The notes beneath the pieces were generated by a model that worked only from the letters and a program-made list of their open reading frames with translations, made no database searches and was not told where the DNA came from. Both the position numbers and the translations under genes were made by a program. This document shows, one piece after another, positions 15,700 to 25,548 of a stretch of 64,000 nt of DNA. The stretch comes from UBA1163 sp049513055 (GTDB lineage: Bacteria; Desulfobacterota; BSN033; UBA1163). Each line of letters begins with the position of its first letter. The stretch's first letter is position 1. Location: positions 1 through 64,000 of the forward strand of contig JBEKWN010000038.1 in NCBI GenBank assembly GCA_049513055.1, in the 5' to 3' direction.

Positions 15700-16566
15700 A
15701 TGTGGGTCATTTACACACTGAATGGTTTATATTTCGCAGCCCTTTTATTTCTCACCTCCCTGGGCCTTAATATCATATTAGGTGTCATGGGAATTCTTAA
15801 CCTGGCTCATGGTTCTCTCTATGCGATTGGCGCCTTTATAGCTGCCTGGACCATCATACAAATTGTGGGAAAGGTTCCAGTATTTATCCTCTTTGTATCG
15901 CTGTTAAGTGGATTGGTGCTTGCCGGCATCGTTGGATTTTTAATGGAGAAGTCCTTGATAAGGGCTATGTATAAAAGGACTCTGGAATACCAACTCTTAC
16001 TTACCTTTGGAGCCCTCCTTCTTCTCGAAGATGTGATCAAAATGATTTGGGGAGGACAGGCCTATTATGCTTCTGCCCCTTTTGAACTTTTAGGCAAGGT
16101 AGATATTTTAGGACATGTTTATCCCATATACTTTTTATTTGTGATGTTTATTACCTTTCTTGCTGGATTATTCATCTGGTTTTTTATGGGAAGAACGAAA
16201 CTGGGAATTATGCTAAGAGCCATCTCCTTAGATAGAGAAATGGCTACAGGATTAGGACTCGATATTGGGAGGCTCAGCACCTTTGCCTTTGTGCTGGGAT
16301 CCGGATTGGCTGGACTGGCAGGAGCTTTGGTGGTTCCGACCACTCCGGCATTATTAGGCATCGGGATGGAGCCCCTCATCCTCGCCTTTATTGTGGTCGT
16401 CGTTGGTGGCCTCGGAAGCCTTAAAGGCGCCTTGGTGGGAGCCCTGCTTGTAGGGTTTACAAGATCTTTCGGCATCGCCATCATTCCAGAAATAGAATTA
16501 CCCCTATTATTTATGATTGCTGGCATCATTCTGGTCGTTAAACCACAAGGTCTTTTTGGGAGATAG
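15700..16566 (+). CDS. livH: Liv-type ABC permease LivH, cluster A
   Basis: Inner-membrane permease of 288 residues from ATG 15700, with an AGGA Shine-Dalgarno 7 nt upstream; a TTG two codons earlier is also in frame. About eight hydrophobic segments are present. The LivH-specific N-terminal block GLNIILGVMGILNLAHGSLYAIGAF is easily seen in outline (LNIILG, NLAHGSLY), and the cytoplasmic coupling loop has RAISLDREMATGLGLDI. It forms the channel together with LivM of the same cluster. It lies just after the terminator-like stem-loop and 3 nt before livM. Confidence 0.9.
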   Translation: MWVIYTLNGLYFAALLFLTSLGLNIILGVMGILNLAHGSLYAIGAFIAAWTIIQIVGKVPVFILFVSLLSGLVLAGIVGFLMEKSLIRAMYKRTLEYQLLLTFGALLLLEDVIKMIWGGQAYYASAPFELLGKVDILGHVYPIYFLFVMFITFLAGLFIWFFMGRTKLGIMLRAISLDREMATGLGLDIGRLSTFAFVLGSGLAGLAGALVVPTTPALLGIGMEPLILAFIVVVVGGLGSLKGALVGALLVGFTRSFGIAIIPEIELPLLFMIAGIILVVKPQGLFGR

Positions 16567-16569
16567 AAG

Positions 16570-17571
16570 GTGCGCTTAAGGGAAATGGTTAAAAATCCAA
16601 GATGGGTTGCCTATGTATTGATCTTCATTATTTTACTATTTATTCCTCGTCTTCTCTCTATCCATGACCTTATGCTCTTTGAATATGGGCTGACCTTCGC
16701 CATTGTCGGGCTGGGGTTCAACCTTCTTTTAGGATATACAGGCTTACTTTCCTTTGGTCACGGCGCCTATTTTGCGGTAGGAGCCTATACCGTTGGAATG
16801 ATTGCAAAGTACTTTCCAGGAGCCTATTCCCTCGAAATATTGATCCCGGCCGCCCTGCTCTTTTCGCTCATCATCTCGATCATCTTCGGCTTTGTCTGTG
16901 TAAGGCATACAAAGATCTTTTTCTCCATCCTCGCCCTTTCACTTTCCATGCTTCTCTATGCATTACTCTTTAAGCTCTATCACCTTACCGGAGGATCCGA
17001 TGGACTTCGTGTTCCTCTTCCAACCCTGCTTGGTATATCATTTAAAGGAATCAGGAGGCCCGAGTTTCTTTCCGGAACATACTACTATTTCTTGTTGGTT
17101 TTATTTGCTATCAGCTGTGTGATTATGAGAGGAATTGTCAGCTCTCCTTTCGGAAAAGCCCTCCAGGCGATCAGAGATAATGAAGTACGGGCAGAGTTGA
17201 TTGGTATTCGTGTTCGCCGTTATCGACTTTATGCCTTTATCATCTCTGGAATGTTCGTTGGGTTAGGCGGTGCCCTTTGGTCTTTTGTGAATGGCCATGT
17301 CACAGCAGACTTATCCCACTGGGTTTTTTCAGGTGAAATCGTTTATATGACATTGCTTGGAGGCTTCGGGATCTTGGAAGGACCCATCATCGGGGCCATC
17401 CTCTTCACCTACTTAAAATTATATGCCATGGGGAATACACAATATTGGATGTTCGTCATCGGTGCAACGCTGATTGTCCTCGTCCTCCTCCTCCCAAATG
17501 GGGTTGCAGGAGCCATCGCTAGCCTACTGGCAAAGATAAAAAGAAAAACCGTTAAAGGAACACCATGTTAA
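16570..17571 (+). CDS. livM: Liv-type ABC permease LivM, cluster A
   Basis: A 333-residue polytopic permease. The family block GLGFNLLLGYTGLLSFGHG is near residue 50, and the coupling segment QAIRDNEVRAELIGIRV near 200. The start is given as GTG 16570; an ATG five codons on (16585) is a possible alternative because the spacing to aaggtg is better. The 3' end overlaps livG by 7 nt, indicating translational coupling of permease and ATPase. Confidence 0.9.
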   Translation: MRLREMVKNPRWVAYVLIFIILLFIPRLLSIHDLMLFEYGLTFAIVGLGFNLLLGYTGLLSFGHGAYFAVGAYTVGMIAKYFPGAYSLEILIPAALLFSLIISIIFGFVCVRHTKIFFSILALSLSMLLYALLFKLYHLTGGSDGLRVPLPTLLGISFKGIRRPEFLSGTYYYFLLVLFAISCVIMRGIVSSPFGKALQAIRDNEVRAELIGIRVRRYRLYAFIISGMFVGLGGALWSFVNGHVTADLSHWVFSGEIVYMTLLGGFGILEGPIIGAILFTYLKLYAMGNTQYWMFVIGATLIVLVLLLPNGVAGAIASLLAKIKRKTVKGTPC

Positions 17572-18308
17572 CCATAGATAATTTGAAGAAACATTTTGGA
17601 TTTGTCCGGGCCGTCGATAATGTCAATATGGATATCCGGGAGGGTGAGATTGTTTCTATTATCGGCACCAACGGAGCTGGAAAAACGACTTTAGTCAATT
17701 TAATCAGTGGGTATATAAAGCCGGATAGCGGACGCATTCTATTTTTTGATAAGGATATTACCTATGCTTCCCCTTATATCAGGATTAAATTGGGTGTGGG
17801 CCGAAGCTTCCAATTGATCCAACTCTTTGGAAATATCACGGTCCTGGATAATGTCAGGACGGCCCTCTTCTCAAAATATGGGATGATACGTAGGGGACTA
17901 TTACCAGCGGATCGCTATTCCTCTGTAACGGATGAGGCTATCAAGATTCTCGATAATTTTAATATGTCGGATAAAAAGGACCTAACTCCAACCGGCCTTT
18001 CTGAAGGGGATTTAAAAATTCTTGATATTGCCATTGCCTTTGCATTGAAGTCAAAACTCCTCCTATTGGATGAACCCACCAGCGGAGTGGCTACGAACGA
18101 TAAATTTAAAGTCATGGATTCGATTGTGTCCGCAATAAAAAAGGAGGGGATCTCAACTCTCATCATTGAGCATGATATGGATATTGTTTCGGGGTATTCG
18201 GATCGAGTGATTGTGATGCATGAAGGAAAGATCATGGCAGAAGGTAAACCGAATGAAGTTATGGAAAATAAGGAAGTCAAAGCTACCGTATTTGGTATCG
18301 TGAGTTAA
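17565..18308 (+). CDS. livG: Liv-type ABC ATPase LivG, cluster A
   Basis: ABC ATPase of 247 residues. Walker A is GTNGAGKTT, the Q-loop is RSFQLIQ, Walker B is LLLLDEPTSGV, and the H-loop is IIEHDMD. The signature region reads LSEGDLKILDIA instead of the common LSYGEQRxLEIA, a divergent but recognisable C-loop. It energises LivH/LivM of cluster A. It overlaps livM by 7 nt and precedes livF by 5 nt. Confidence 0.9.
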   Translation: MLTIDNLKKHFGFVRAVDNVNMDIREGEIVSIIGTNGAGKTTLVNLISGYIKPDSGRILFFDKDITYASPYIRIKLGVGRSFQLIQLFGNITVLDNVRTALFSKYGMIRRGLLPADRYSSVTDEAIKILDNFNMSDKKDLTPTGLSEGDLKILDIAIAFALKSKLLLLDEPTSGVATNDKFKVMDSIVSAIKKEGISTLIIEHDMDIVSGYSDRVIVMHEGKIMAEGKPNEVMENKEVKATVFGIVS

Positions 18309-18313
18309 TTGAG

Positions 18314-19012
18314 ATGTTACTTAGGATTGAAAATTTAGACGTCTTTATCGGATCGACCCAAATTTTAAGAAATATTTCGTTGGGTGTGAACGAAGGGGAA
18401 ATCGTCTGCCTCCTGGGTAGAAATGGGGCAGGAAAGAGTTCAATTATCAAGAGCACCATTGGTCTCTATCCCTCCAGATCGGGCAAGATCATTTTCAAGG
18501 AAAAAGACATTACCTCTTTCTCTCCACGAAAGAAAGTCCTCTCGGGGATTGGATATTCCCCCGAAGATACGAGAATATTTACAGAGCTAACCGTGGAAGA
18601 AAATATTAACCTTTCGACGTGGGTTCGTGGAAAGGGAGAGATATTTAGTTACGAAAAAATTTTTGCTATTTTCCCAAAGATTAAGGATTTCTTGGACAGA
18701 AAAGGGCTTAACTTGAGCGGAGGGGAAAAGAAGATGGTCTCCGTTGCCCGAGCCTTAGCACTCAATCCCTCATTATTACTTTTGGATGAGGCCTTCGAAG
18801 GACTGGCCCCTCTCGTAGTAAATCATTTTATGGAAGCATTAAATCAGATTAGAAAATTGGGAGTGACTATTGTCTTAGGAGAATCGAACGTCCGAATCGT
18901 ATCGCAGGTCACAGAGAGGACCTATATTATAGAAAGAGGAGAAATTATATTTGAGGGACATCCTCGGGAAATCCTCGAAAACGAAAGACTCTTAAAGCTT
19001 GTTGGGAAGTAG
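18314..19012 (+). CDS. livF: Liv-type ABC ATPase LivF, cluster A
   Basis: Second ATPase of the transporter, 232 residues. Walker A is GRNGAGKSS, the signature is LSGGEKKMVSVARAL, and Walker B is LLLLDEAFEGLAP, where Ala replaces the usual Pro after DE. The switch region reads VLGESNVR where LivF proteins usually have VEQN. These changes may alter kinetics but do not by themselves inactivate the protein. It is the last transporter gene of cluster A, followed after about 125 bp by the Fe-alcohol dehydrogenase. Confidence 0.88.
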   Translation: MLLRIENLDVFIGSTQILRNISLGVNEGEIVCLLGRNGAGKSSIIKSTIGLYPSRSGKIIFKEKDITSFSPRKKVLSGIGYSPEDTRIFTELTVEENINLSTWVRGKGEIFSYEKIFAIFPKIKDFLDRKGLNLSGGEKKMVSVARALALNPSLLLLDEAFEGLAPLVVNHFMEALNQIRKLGVTIVLGESNVRIVSQVTERTYIIERGEIIFEGHPREILENERLLKLVGK

Positions 19013-19137
19013 TTTTAATACAGTTAGACCGTTATGACCATTTAGATTAGAATCTTTTGATCGATTGAAGAAATGAACGATTTAAACAATCTCAACAAAA
19101 TTAACGATCCAAACGGATTCAAGGGGGGTTGGATACC

Positions 19138-20298
19138 ATGATAGAAAAACTCAGCCTATTCAGGACAACCAGGAGAATTCTTTTTGGACTGGGAGCGGTT
19201 GAAAAAATAGGTACTGAAGCTCAACTTCTAAAAGCGAAGAAAGTTCTGATCATCACCGATCCAGGCGTTATTCAGGCTGGCCTTCTCGAAAGCGTTGAGA
19301 AATCCCTTCAGTCCGTTGGTCTTCCTTTTGTTATTTTCGATGGCGTGGAACCGGATCCCAGAATTGAAGTCGTTGAAAAGAGCGTTGAGAAGACCAAAAA
19401 AGAGGGAATCGATCTCATCATCGGCTTCGGAGGTGGGAGTTCTCTTGACATCGCCAAAGTGACTTCGATCATGATCACCAATACCGGAAAGATAGACAGC
19501 TTTTTTGGAATCGATCTCGTCCCCAATCCAGGAGTCCCTGTGATCCTTATTCCGACCACTGCGGGGACGGGAAGCGAAGTCACCCCCATCGCCATTTTAT
19601 CCGATACAAAAGAAAAATTGAAAAAAGGGATCGTCAGCCCTACCCTTTTCCCTGAGGTCGCCATCGTCGATCCCAAACTTACCATCGGCCTTCCCCCTTC
19701 CGTGACAGCCTTCACAGGAATGGATGCTTTAACCCATGCCATTGAGGCATACTATTCTATAAACGCTACTAACTTATCAGACCTTTTTGCTCTCAAAGCC
19801 ATGGAACTCCTTTCAAAAAATTTAAGGATGGCCTATGCACACGGTGAAAATCTGCCTGCCCGTACGAACATGATGGAGGGAAGCCTCCTCGCAGGAATAG
19901 CCTTTGCCAATGCTGGCGTCGGTGCTGTCCATGCCTTTGCTTATCCCCTCGGAGGAGAATTCCATCTTGCCCATGGACTCACCAATACATTGATGCTTCC
20001 CTATGTGATGCGTTATAATATATTGGGATGCCCTCATAAGTTTGCTCAGATGGCAAAAGCCTTTGGAGAAAAGGTAGAAAGAATCTCTGAATTAGTTGGA
20101 GCAGAAATAGCAGTGAGATTTATAGAACGCCTCTCCGAAGACATTCGAGTCCCAAGGAGGCTCAGAGATGTTGGAATCCCGGAGGACGCGATTCCCCGGT
20201 TAGCCGAAGCAGCCATGAAAGTAACAAGACTATTGGCGAATAACCCAAGAAAAGTTATCCTCGAAGATGCTGTCGTCATTTACAAATCCGCTTACTAA
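19138..20298 (+). CDS. iron-containing alcohol dehydrogenase
   Basis: Group III metal alcohol dehydrogenase of 386 residues from ATG 19138, preceded by aagggggg; a TTG three codons earlier is less likely. The NAD-binding GGGSSLDIAK and PTTAGTGSEVT blocks are intact. The metal site is visible in GMDALTHAIE and in VHAFAYPLGG followed by HLAHG. Such enzymes interconvert alcohols and aldehydes (butanol, 1,3-propanediol or 4-hydroxybutyrate dehydrogenases belong here). The AOR gene starts 24 nt downstream, so the pair could run alcohol to aldehyde to acid, delivering electrons to NADH and ferredoxin. Confidence 0.88.
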   Translation: MIEKLSLFRTTRRILFGLGAVEKIGTEAQLLKAKKVLIITDPGVIQAGLLESVEKSLQSVGLPFVIFDGVEPDPRIEVVEKSVEKTKKEGIDLIIGFGGGSSLDIAKVTSIMITNTGKIDSFFGIDLVPNPGVPVILIPTTAGTGSEVTPIAILSDTKEKLKKGIVSPTLFPEVAIVDPKLTIGLPPSVTAFTGMDALTHAIEAYYSINATNLSDLFALKAMELLSKNLRMAYAHGENLPARTNMMEGSLLAGIAFANAGVGAVHAFAYPLGGEFHLAHGLTNTLMLPYVMRYNILGCPHKFAQMAKAFGEKVERISELVGAEIAVRFIERLSEDIRVPRRLRDVGIPEDAIPRLAEAAMKVTRLLANNPRKVILEDAVVIYKSAY

Positions 20299-20322
20299 TC
20301 TTCCATCAGAAAGGCAAATCAA

Positions 20323-22080
20323 ATGAAAGGCTTCTTTAATAAAATTCTTAGGATCAATCTCAAAACAAAAACCTTTAAAGAGGAGGCCCTCCCTGATTCG
20401 GTTTATGAAACCTATTTGGGTGGGAAGGGATTCGGTACTTATCTCCTTATGAAAGAAAATCCTCCTGGCGTTGATCCCCTTTCTCCAAATAACAAACTCA
20501 TCTTCTGTACTGGCCCAATCACCAATACCCGAATCTATGGTTCCTGCCGGCATGGTGTCTTCACCAAATCTCCCCTGACCGGAATCTTTTCTGAGTCTTA
20601 CTCCGGCGGGAAAGTAGCAGAACCGATGAGCCGGACAGGTTATGATGCATTTATTTTTGATGAGGCATCGAGTGAACCAGTTTGGATCGAGATCTCTAAC
20701 CAAAAGGTTATCTTCCATGAGGCAAAAGACCTCTGGGGAAAGGATACCTACTCCACAGAGGATGAAGTTTTAAAAAGGGTGAATCAAAAGGGTGCGGGTG
20801 CTCTGGTCATTGGTCCTGCTGGAGAAAATCTGGTCCGATATGCTGTCATTGAAAATGATTACTGGCGATCCCTCGGAAGGACCGGAGTCGGTGCAGTGAT
20901 GGGCTCCAAAAAAATGAAAGCCATTGTTTTTCACGGTGAAAAGAAAAAGGAGATCGCCTATCCTGATCGGGTCGAGCAGTTTGCAAAGGAGACTTTAGAG
21001 CGTGGAAAAGATAATCCAGGAGTTCAAAATTATAGAAGGCTAGGCACACCTCAATTGGTGGCTATCACTAATTCAGTAGGTGCGTTTCCATCAAAATATT
21101 GGCATCTCGGAACTTTTGAGGGATGGGAGAAGATCAGCGGAGAAGCTCTTCTCGAACGGTGTCAGGTCAGACCCACTGCCTGTCTCCGTTGCTTTATAGC
21201 CTGTGGAGATCTAAGCGAAGTTAAAGAGGGGAGGCATAAAGGCCTAAAAATCGAGGGACCTGAATATGAAACGATCTATGCCTTTGGTGGGCTATGCATG
21301 ATCCATGAGATTGAGGAGATCGCTTATCTCAATGATATCTGTGACCGCCTGGGTATGGACACCATCTCTGCCGGGAGCCTATGCGCCTTTGCCATTGAAG
21401 CTTCAGAGATCGGCCGGATTAAAGAAAAGATTACTTGGGGAGCTGTGGATAAGATCGCTCAACTTCTTTATGATATCGCATCGAAGAAAGGGGTCGGTGC
21501 TATTTTAGCAGAAGGAATCCGGCATGCTGCAAAAACCTGGGAGATGGAAGATGTGGCCATCCACGTGAAAGGCCTTGACCCTGCGGGTTACGATCCAAGA
21601 GTCCTTAAGGGAATGGGGCTCGCCAATGCCACTTCAGATCGTGGAGCTTGTCATTTAAGAACCACCTTCTATAAGGCTGAACTTGCCGGGATGATCCCGA
21701 TGGATCAGATGGAGGGAAAGGCAAAACTCTTTCTCGAATTCGAAGATCGCTTTAATATCCACGACTCCTTGATCCTATGCAGATTCTATCGGGACATCTA
21801 CTGGGATTGGAGTTACCTGTCGACGATCGTTGAGATGACCACAGGCCTAAAAATGGATGAAAATGGATTGAGAAAAATTTCATCCACAATTCAGAACGAA
21901 ACCCGAAGGTTCAATCTCCGTGAAGGCCTCACCCCGAAGGAGGACACCCTTCCAAAGAGATTTTTTGATGAACCTTTAGGCAAAGATGGAAAGACGATCC
22001 GAAGAGAAGACCTTCAAAGAATGCTTCAGGATTACTACGCCCTGAGAGGTTGGAGTCCAGAGGGGATTCCAAAATCGTGA
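20323..22080 (+). CDS. aldehyde:ferredoxin oxidoreductase (tungsten/molybdenum pterin)
   Basis: AOR-family enzyme of 585 residues. The [4Fe-4S] ligands are C287, C290 and C294 (CLRCFIAC) and probably C486 (LCRFYRD). The N-terminal domain has the pterin-binding blocks CRHGVFTKSPLTGIFSESY and GGKVAEPMSRTGYDA. It oxidises aldehydes to carboxylates with ferredoxin, or in reverse reduces acids at low potential, in the cytoplasm under anaerobic conditions. The 24-nt gap to the Fe-alcohol dehydrogenase suggests one transcript. Substrate unknown. Confidence 0.88.
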   Translation: MKGFFNKILRINLKTKTFKEEALPDSVYETYLGGKGFGTYLLMKENPPGVDPLSPNNKLIFCTGPITNTRIYGSCRHGVFTKSPLTGIFSESYSGGKVAEPMSRTGYDAFIFDEASSEPVWIEISNQKVIFHEAKDLWGKDTYSTEDEVLKRVNQKGAGALVIGPAGENLVRYAVIENDYWRSLGRTGVGAVMGSKKMKAIVFHGEKKKEIAYPDRVEQFAKETLERGKDNPGVQNYRRLGTPQLVAITNSVGAFPSKYWHLGTFEGWEKISGEALLERCQVRPTACLRCFIACGDLSEVKEGRHKGLKIEGPEYETIYAFGGLCMIHEIEEIAYLNDICDRLGMDTISAGSLCAFAIEASEIGRIKEKITWGAVDKIAQLLYDIASKKGVGAILAEGIRHAAKTWEMEDVAIHVKGLDPAGYDPRVLKGMGLANATSDRGACHLRTTFYKAELAGMIPMDQMEGKAKLFLEFEDRFNIHDSLILCRFYRDIYWDWSYLSTIVEMTTGLKMDENGLRKISSTIQNETRRFNLREGLTPKEDTLPKRFFDEPLGKDGKTIRREDLQRMLQDYYALRGWSPEGIPKS

Positions 22081-22300
22081 AAACAAGGCGCTTTTCATAT
22101 TAGATTTTTGTTTAAGATAAGAACGGAGGCTGAAAAATATTCTGCCTATAAAGTTTTTGCCATATATTTCTCAACTTTTTAAATACCTCTCTGAAATAGC
22201 TACCAGGAAATCCCACCCGTTGACATTTCTTGGTTTTTATACAAATATCTAATGGAAACTTTTCAATAAATAGATTCCTATCTATAACGCCTAAGAGGAA

Positions 22301-24157
22301 ATGGATTATTCCCCAAAATACCAAGAGTTAAGAAATAAGACCATTCCGAGACTTTTTCTGGAGAGGGTAAAAAACACTCCCCATGAGGTAGCGTTTCGAA
22401 CAAAGAAACTTGGTATTTATAGAGAACGCACTTGGTTGGAGTTTCATCGGATGGTTGCCAGTTGTGCGGCGGGATTTATACAACTGGGACTCAAGCATGG
22501 TGATTGCGTTGCATTGATGGGAGACCCATGTGAGGAATATGTAATTTGTGAGCTGGCTGCTCAATCGTTAGGCGCCGTAACATATGGGATCTATCCTACT
22601 TCTCCGCCAAATGAATTACATTATATGATGAATGATGGCCGAGCTTGTATGTTCATTGCTGAGAACCAAGAATATTTAGACCGTATTCTTCCCCTTTTTG
22701 ATAAGGTTTCCAACTTGAGGCATATCATTGTTTTTGACACCAAGGGGATATTCATGTATGACCATCCATCATTGATCAGCTATGAAAAGCTTGTACAAAA
22801 TGGGGAGGCTCAGCTCAAGATAATGCCAGGGGCCTTTGAAGAAATGGTTAACAGGGTTAAACCTTCAGATGGATTGTTCATCGCTTATACTTCGGGAACG
22901 ACAGGTAATCCCAAAGGCGTTCTCATGAGTCATGGAAACCATTTAGCCGTTGCTTACACGTTGATTGAACGTTATCCCATTTTGGCGGAGTTTCCGCATC
23001 GGACGGTGGTATACCTCCCATTATGTCACGCTCTCGGTAAAATGGTTGCATTAACATTGCCCTTGCTTTCACCTATTGTTCCTCACTATGGTGAGGACAT
23101 TGGGGATTTTAGCCAAACATTTTTTGAAATCGCCCCGACCGTTTTATTCACCGTACCAAGATACCTTAAAAGATTTGCTTCAAGTATCTTTGTTGGGATC
23201 GAAAATTCCAGCCGTTTAAAAATACTTGCTTATCGTATGGCTATAAAAATAGGCCGGCGCCATATGAAAAATGTTTGGGACGGTAGGAAGAGCCTTTTAT
23301 TAAACCTCGCTTATTTTATCTGTTACCAAGCCGTATTGAGACCCATCCTCAACAAAATTGGGTTCGACAAAATTAAAATTGCCTTTTCAATAGGTGCACC
23401 TCTTCCGCCGGAGGTCATGGCATTGTGGCAGATCTATGGAGTAAATGTGTCTGAGATGTATGGGCTTACCGAAACCGGAGGAGGTATTATTTCTGGGCAG
23501 GGATCGCATTTTCCCAGACCTGGAAATGTTGGTGTGGCTCTGCCTTGCTGGGAAGTTAAGCTCTCAGAAAGCTGGGAAATTCTGGTCCGCGGAAAACAAA
23601 TGTTCGAATGTTATTGGAATAATGATAAACTCACCACTGAGGTTCTGGAGGATAATGGATGGTTCCACACAGGAGATGTGGGGGAATGGACATCGGATGG
23701 AAATCTCAGAATCATAGACCGTGTCCAAGATTTCATAATAGCTTCTGATGGGAAGAAAATCAGCCCGATGTACATTGAGAATGTTTTAAGATCCAACCCT
23801 TATATCAGCGAAGCTGTGGTTTTCGGCCATAGCTATAAATACCTGTCCTGCCTGATTGAAATTGATTTCGAAACTGTATCGGATTGGGCAAGTCGACACA
23901 ATATACCTTTTACCGGTTTTGCAAGCTTGATACAGCACCCCGATATTATAAAATTCATTGGGACGGAGATAGGAAAAGCAAATGAGAATCTACCCTTTCA
24001 CGAGCAAGTAAAAGCTTTTAGGATTATACCCACTGAATTGATTCCGGCCGAAGATGGAGGACCGGTCACCCCGACAAGAAAGATTAAGCGTGAACTTATG
24101 TACCAGAAGTTTAGAACTCTTATCGAATCTATGTATAATAACATTACAGACATTTAG
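22301..24157 (+). CDS. long-chain-type acyl-CoA synthetase (AMP-forming)
   Basis: A 618-residue ANL ligase of the large long-chain FadD15/ACSL-like class. It has the P-loop YTSGTTGNPKGVLMSHGN near residue 197, EMYGLTETGG, and WFHTGDVGEWTSDGNL before the DRVQDFIIASDGKKI hinge. The C-terminal VTPTRKIKR carries the putative catalytic lysine region. It sits 68 bp upstream of the livK of cluster B on the same strand, so it may activate the compound imported by that transporter; this is inference from position. Confidence 0.87.
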   Translation: MDYSPKYQELRNKTIPRLFLERVKNTPHEVAFRTKKLGIYRERTWLEFHRMVASCAAGFIQLGLKHGDCVALMGDPCEEYVICELAAQSLGAVTYGIYPTSPPNELHYMMNDGRACMFIAENQEYLDRILPLFDKVSNLRHIIVFDTKGIFMYDHPSLISYEKLVQNGEAQLKIMPGAFEEMVNRVKPSDGLFIAYTSGTTGNPKGVLMSHGNHLAVAYTLIERYPILAEFPHRTVVYLPLCHALGKMVALTLPLLSPIVPHYGEDIGDFSQTFFEIAPTVLFTVPRYLKRFASSIFVGIENSSRLKILAYRMAIKIGRRHMKNVWDGRKSLLLNLAYFICYQAVLRPILNKIGFDKIKIAFSIGAPLPPEVMALWQIYGVNVSEMYGLTETGGGIISGQGSHFPRPGNVGVALPCWEVKLSESWEILVRGKQMFECYWNNDKLTTEVLEDNGWFHTGDVGEWTSDGNLRIIDRVQDFIIASDGKKISPMYIENVLRSNPYISEAVVFGHSYKYLSCLIEIDFETVSDWASRHNIPFTGFASLIQHPDIIKFIGTEIGKANENLPFHEQVKAFRIIPTELIPAEDGGPVTPTRKIKRELMYQKFRTLIESMYNNITDI

Positions 24158-24225
24158 GAATGTAATTTATTAACCCGATAACCTTGGATCCAATTAAGGA
24201 ATCAAAATAAAATAGGAGGTGCGAC

Positions 24226-25401
24226 ATGTCAAAGAAAAGTCTATTTGGAATTGTAGTGCGGGTTTGTTTAATAGCAATTCTTTCAACACCGGCATTTGCC
24301 CAAGAGGCTTATCTGGTTGGGTGCAGCATGGCTGTGACAGGACCTGGGGCAGAGACTTATGGACCTGTAAAAGATGCATTGGATATCTATTTCAAGGAAG
24401 TCAATGCCAGGGGAGGAATTAACGGCCATCCTGTGAAGTTAATCATAGAGGACAATGCAGCCCAGCCCTCAAAAGCTGCGGCTGATGCAAAGAAATTAGT
24501 AACTCAGGATAAGGTACTCCTTCTGATCAATGCCAGTCTATCCAGTACCTATGCTCCGATGGTACAGGTGGCTCAGCAGTTCAAGGTACCGATTTTTTTT
24601 GCAGGAGGTGTCTGTCCCGATAACGTATACCCTCCCAAAGCAGATCCTTATCAATATTGTTCAACTGCATTTGGTGCAAAGTATGACAGCCGCTTTGCGC
24701 TTTCGTTCATCAAAGGAGAGGCAAAAGGTCCGGTAAAATTAGGCCTGGTGGCTATGAATATACCTATTTCGCGAGGTGAGATCGACTTTGCCGAAGAGTT
24801 GTCCAAAACCATGGGGATCGAGGCTGTAGATAAAGAAGTTACTCCTCCCCCTACCCCGGACTACACTCCATTTGCAACCAAGATCAAGAGTGCAGGTGCT
24901 AACTGGGCTTATGCGTGGGCTCCATGGGGATGTGAAGTGAGGGTTTTCGAAGCATTGCGCAAGCTCGGCTGGGAGGGTAAGTATTTAGCTTACGCCCATA
25001 TCAATGCGGAAGATGAACTCAGGCGACTGAAAGATGATGGTTTCTATGTTTTCGGAACCAATGCCTTCTTCGCTGACAACAGCGAGATCCACAAGAAAAT
25101 AAAGGCAGCCAGTGAAAAGGAGAAAAGCATCTTCCCTTACACACAGCTTGCGGAGGGCTGGATTGCGGCAACGGTTCTTGAGGAAATATTAAAGAAGACC
25201 CCTTGGCCGCCGGACCCAGAGAAAGTCCGATCTGCTATGAATCAGCTCAAGGTCGATATAAAAGGCCTTAAAGGAGGACCTCTCGCATGGACCCTGGACA
25301 ACCATTATAGGACTGCGACTTATTATAGAGTCTACAAATGGGATTCAAAGAAAAACGGGATTGTAATCGTTAAGGATTGGACTCCCTTAGAGGTCAAGTA
25401 A
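24226..25401 (+). CDS. livK: Liv-type ABC substrate-binding protein, cluster B
   Basis: Periplasmic binding protein of 391 residues, preceded by aggaggt. A Sec signal (LFGIVVRVCLIAILSTPAFA, cleavage likely after AFA) leads into a type I periplasmic fold with VTGPGAETYGPVKDALDIYF and VNARGGINGHPVKLIIED. This is the HAAT class, which also binds aromatic acids, amides and urea in other bacteria. Following the gene is a stem-loop (25412-25442), then the permeases. Confidence 0.9.
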   Translation: MSKKSLFGIVVRVCLIAILSTPAFAQEAYLVGCSMAVTGPGAETYGPVKDALDIYFKEVNARGGINGHPVKLIIEDNAAQPSKAAADAKKLVTQDKVLLLINASLSSTYAPMVQVAQQFKVPIFFAGGVCPDNVYPPKADPYQYCSTAFGAKYDSRFALSFIKGEAKGPVKLGLVAMNIPISRGEIDFAEELSKTMGIEAVDKEVTPPPTPDYTPFATKIKSAGANWAYAWAPWGCEVRVFEALRKLGWEGKYLAYAHINAEDELRRLKDDGFYVFGTNAFFADNSEIHKKIKAASEKEKSIFPYTQLAEGWIAATVLEEILKKTPWPPDPEKVRSAMNQLKVDIKGLKGGPLAWTLDNHYRTATYYRVYKWDSKKNGIVIVKDWTPLEVK

Positions 25402-25411
25402 CTTTCTTTCG

Positions 25412-25442
25412 GCAGGCCGAGACCTACTTACCCTCGGCCTGC
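25412..25442 (+). promoter_or_regulatory. stem-loop between livK and livH (cluster B)
   Basis: A perfect 10-bp stem, gcaggccgag (25412-25421) with ctcggcctgc (25433-25442), and an 11-nt loop, lying 10 nt after the livK stop. No long T-run follows, so it is more likely an mRNA-stabilising or attenuating structure than a strong terminator. Confidence 0.65.
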
Positions 25443-25548
25443 TGAAGAGTTTTGGTCGAACGATCTATAAGCCAAAACTCCTTAAAAACCATTACATGTA
25501 TTCTACTCCTTTGTAGCCCATGGGTTTCAGATACGGGCATTCATTTCC

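Noticed and set aside
22112..22324. 70-codon minus-strand frame between AOR and the acyl-CoA ligase
   Set aside because: No Shine-Dalgarno or family pattern; it overlaps the start of the ligase.
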